From Bacillota bacterium (GTDB lineage Bacteria; Bacillota; UBA4882; UBA10575), in NCBI GenBank assembly GCA_003511465.1, contig DOID01000116.1, positions 308 through 6,663 on the forward strand: DNA of 6,356 bases, in the 5' to 3' direction. Both the position numbers and the translations under genes were made by a program. Shown in pieces: positions 6,046-6,356 of this stretch (its first letter is position 1; each line of letters starts with the position of its first letter). The notes under the pieces were generated by a model, which had not been told where the DNA came from, made no database searches, and was given only the letters and a program-made list of their open reading frames with translations.

Positions 6046-6356
6046 ATGAAAAGATTAGTGCAAGTTTTAATGTTGTTGGTCCTCATTGCGGTCCTGGCAA
6101 TTTCGCCGGTAACCAATGCGAATGACGCGTTTCCCCGTAAAACGGTGGAATTTATCGTTCCTTGGGCGGCTGGTGGCGGTGTTGATACTTTAATGCGGGC
6201 CATTGCAGCTGTCTTCCCGAAGTATGCCAATAATGAACAGATGATCATTAAAAACGTACCAGGTGGCGGTGGAGCCATCGGCTTTAATGAGGCGGCAAAG
6301 GCTAGACCGGACGGGTACACCCTGACGTCCGGAACTACTCCATTGATTACGAAGAT
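6046..6356 (+). CDS. TctC/Bug-family tripartite tricarboxylate transporter substrate-binding protein, 3'-truncated
   Basis: Extracytoplasmic solute receptors of this family capture carboxylates or related small molecules and deliver them to the TctA/TctB-type membrane subunits. Only the first 103 codons are in the window; the family is usually about 320 residues. The chain starts with a Sec signal peptide: MKR, a hydrophobic core (LVQVLMLLVLIAVLAI), and a likely cleavage near VTNA-ND (about residue 25). The mature start FPRKTVEFIVPWAAGGGVDT fits the conserved FPxKPIxxIVPxxAGGGxD, and NVPGGGGAIGFNEAAKARPDGYTL matches the second family signature, with the two Gly-rich loops that bind the ligand carboxylate. 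There is no lipobox cysteine, so the product should be a soluble periplasmic protein, not a lipoprotein. It lies 70 bp after the repressor gene, probably in the same operon; the membrane subunits would be expected downstream. Substrate unknown. Confidence 0.92.
   Translation, partial: MKRLVQVLMLLVLIAVLAISPVTNANDAFPRKTVEFIVPWAAGGGVDTLMRAIAAVFPKYANNEQMIIKNVPGGGGAIGFNEAAKARPDGYTLTSGTTPLITK

Noticed and set aside
1..6356. Mobile element, CRISPR array, tRNA or rRNA gene
   Set aside because: No transposase or integrase motifs, no terminal or tandem repeats beyond the operator pair, and no tRNA-like fold or rRNA sequence was seen on either strand.

Overview
This is an ordinary-looking piece of bacterial chromosome with every gene on the + strand. 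From left to right it holds the 3' part of a pyruvate:ferredoxin oxidoreductase gene (PFOR, nifJ/por type), a complete seryl-tRNA synthetase gene (serS), a 372-bp regulatory gap, a complete LacI-family repressor gene, and the first 103 codons of a TctC/Bug-type substrate-binding protein gene that runs off the right edge. I see no insertion sequence, prophage gene, CRISPR array, rRNA or tRNA gene.

The content suggests an anaerobic member of the Bacillota (Clostridia, Limnochordia or Negativicutes-like). It has a single-chain PFOR with bound ferredoxin clusters, strong GGAGG-type ribosome binding sites, a TTG start, A/T-rich intergenic regions, and a clostridial-style SerRS. Base composition is moderate, with coding DNA near half G+C by eye. 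The binding protein has a plain signal peptide without a lipobox cysteine, which would fit a Bacillota lineage with an outer membrane. That placement is inference; a database search would settle it.

Layout: PFOR (1-3150) ends at a strong hairpin (3168-3198). A 120-bp gap carries a candidate promoter and the ribosome binding site for serS (3318-4589). A long GNRA-capped hairpin (4608-4658) closes serS. The gap 4590-4961 then holds a candidate promoter (4742-4770), a possible 16-codon leader ORF with its own ribosome binding site (4846-4896), and two mirror-image LacI-type operators, each with an AAACGTTT core, 51 bp apart and just ahead of the lacI-type gene (4962-5975). The binding-protein gene starts 70 bp after the repressor stop with no visible promoter or terminator between them.

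How the genes relate: PFOR and serS look like independent housekeeping units, for central anaerobic carbon metabolism and for translation. The repressor and the binding protein look like one autoregulated operon for uptake of an organic acid or related solute, probably followed off-window by the membrane subunits of a tripartite tricarboxylate transporter. No clearly new system is visible. The part most worth a second look is the control region 4742-4961, where a leader ORF, paired operators and a potential RNA hairpin overlap.
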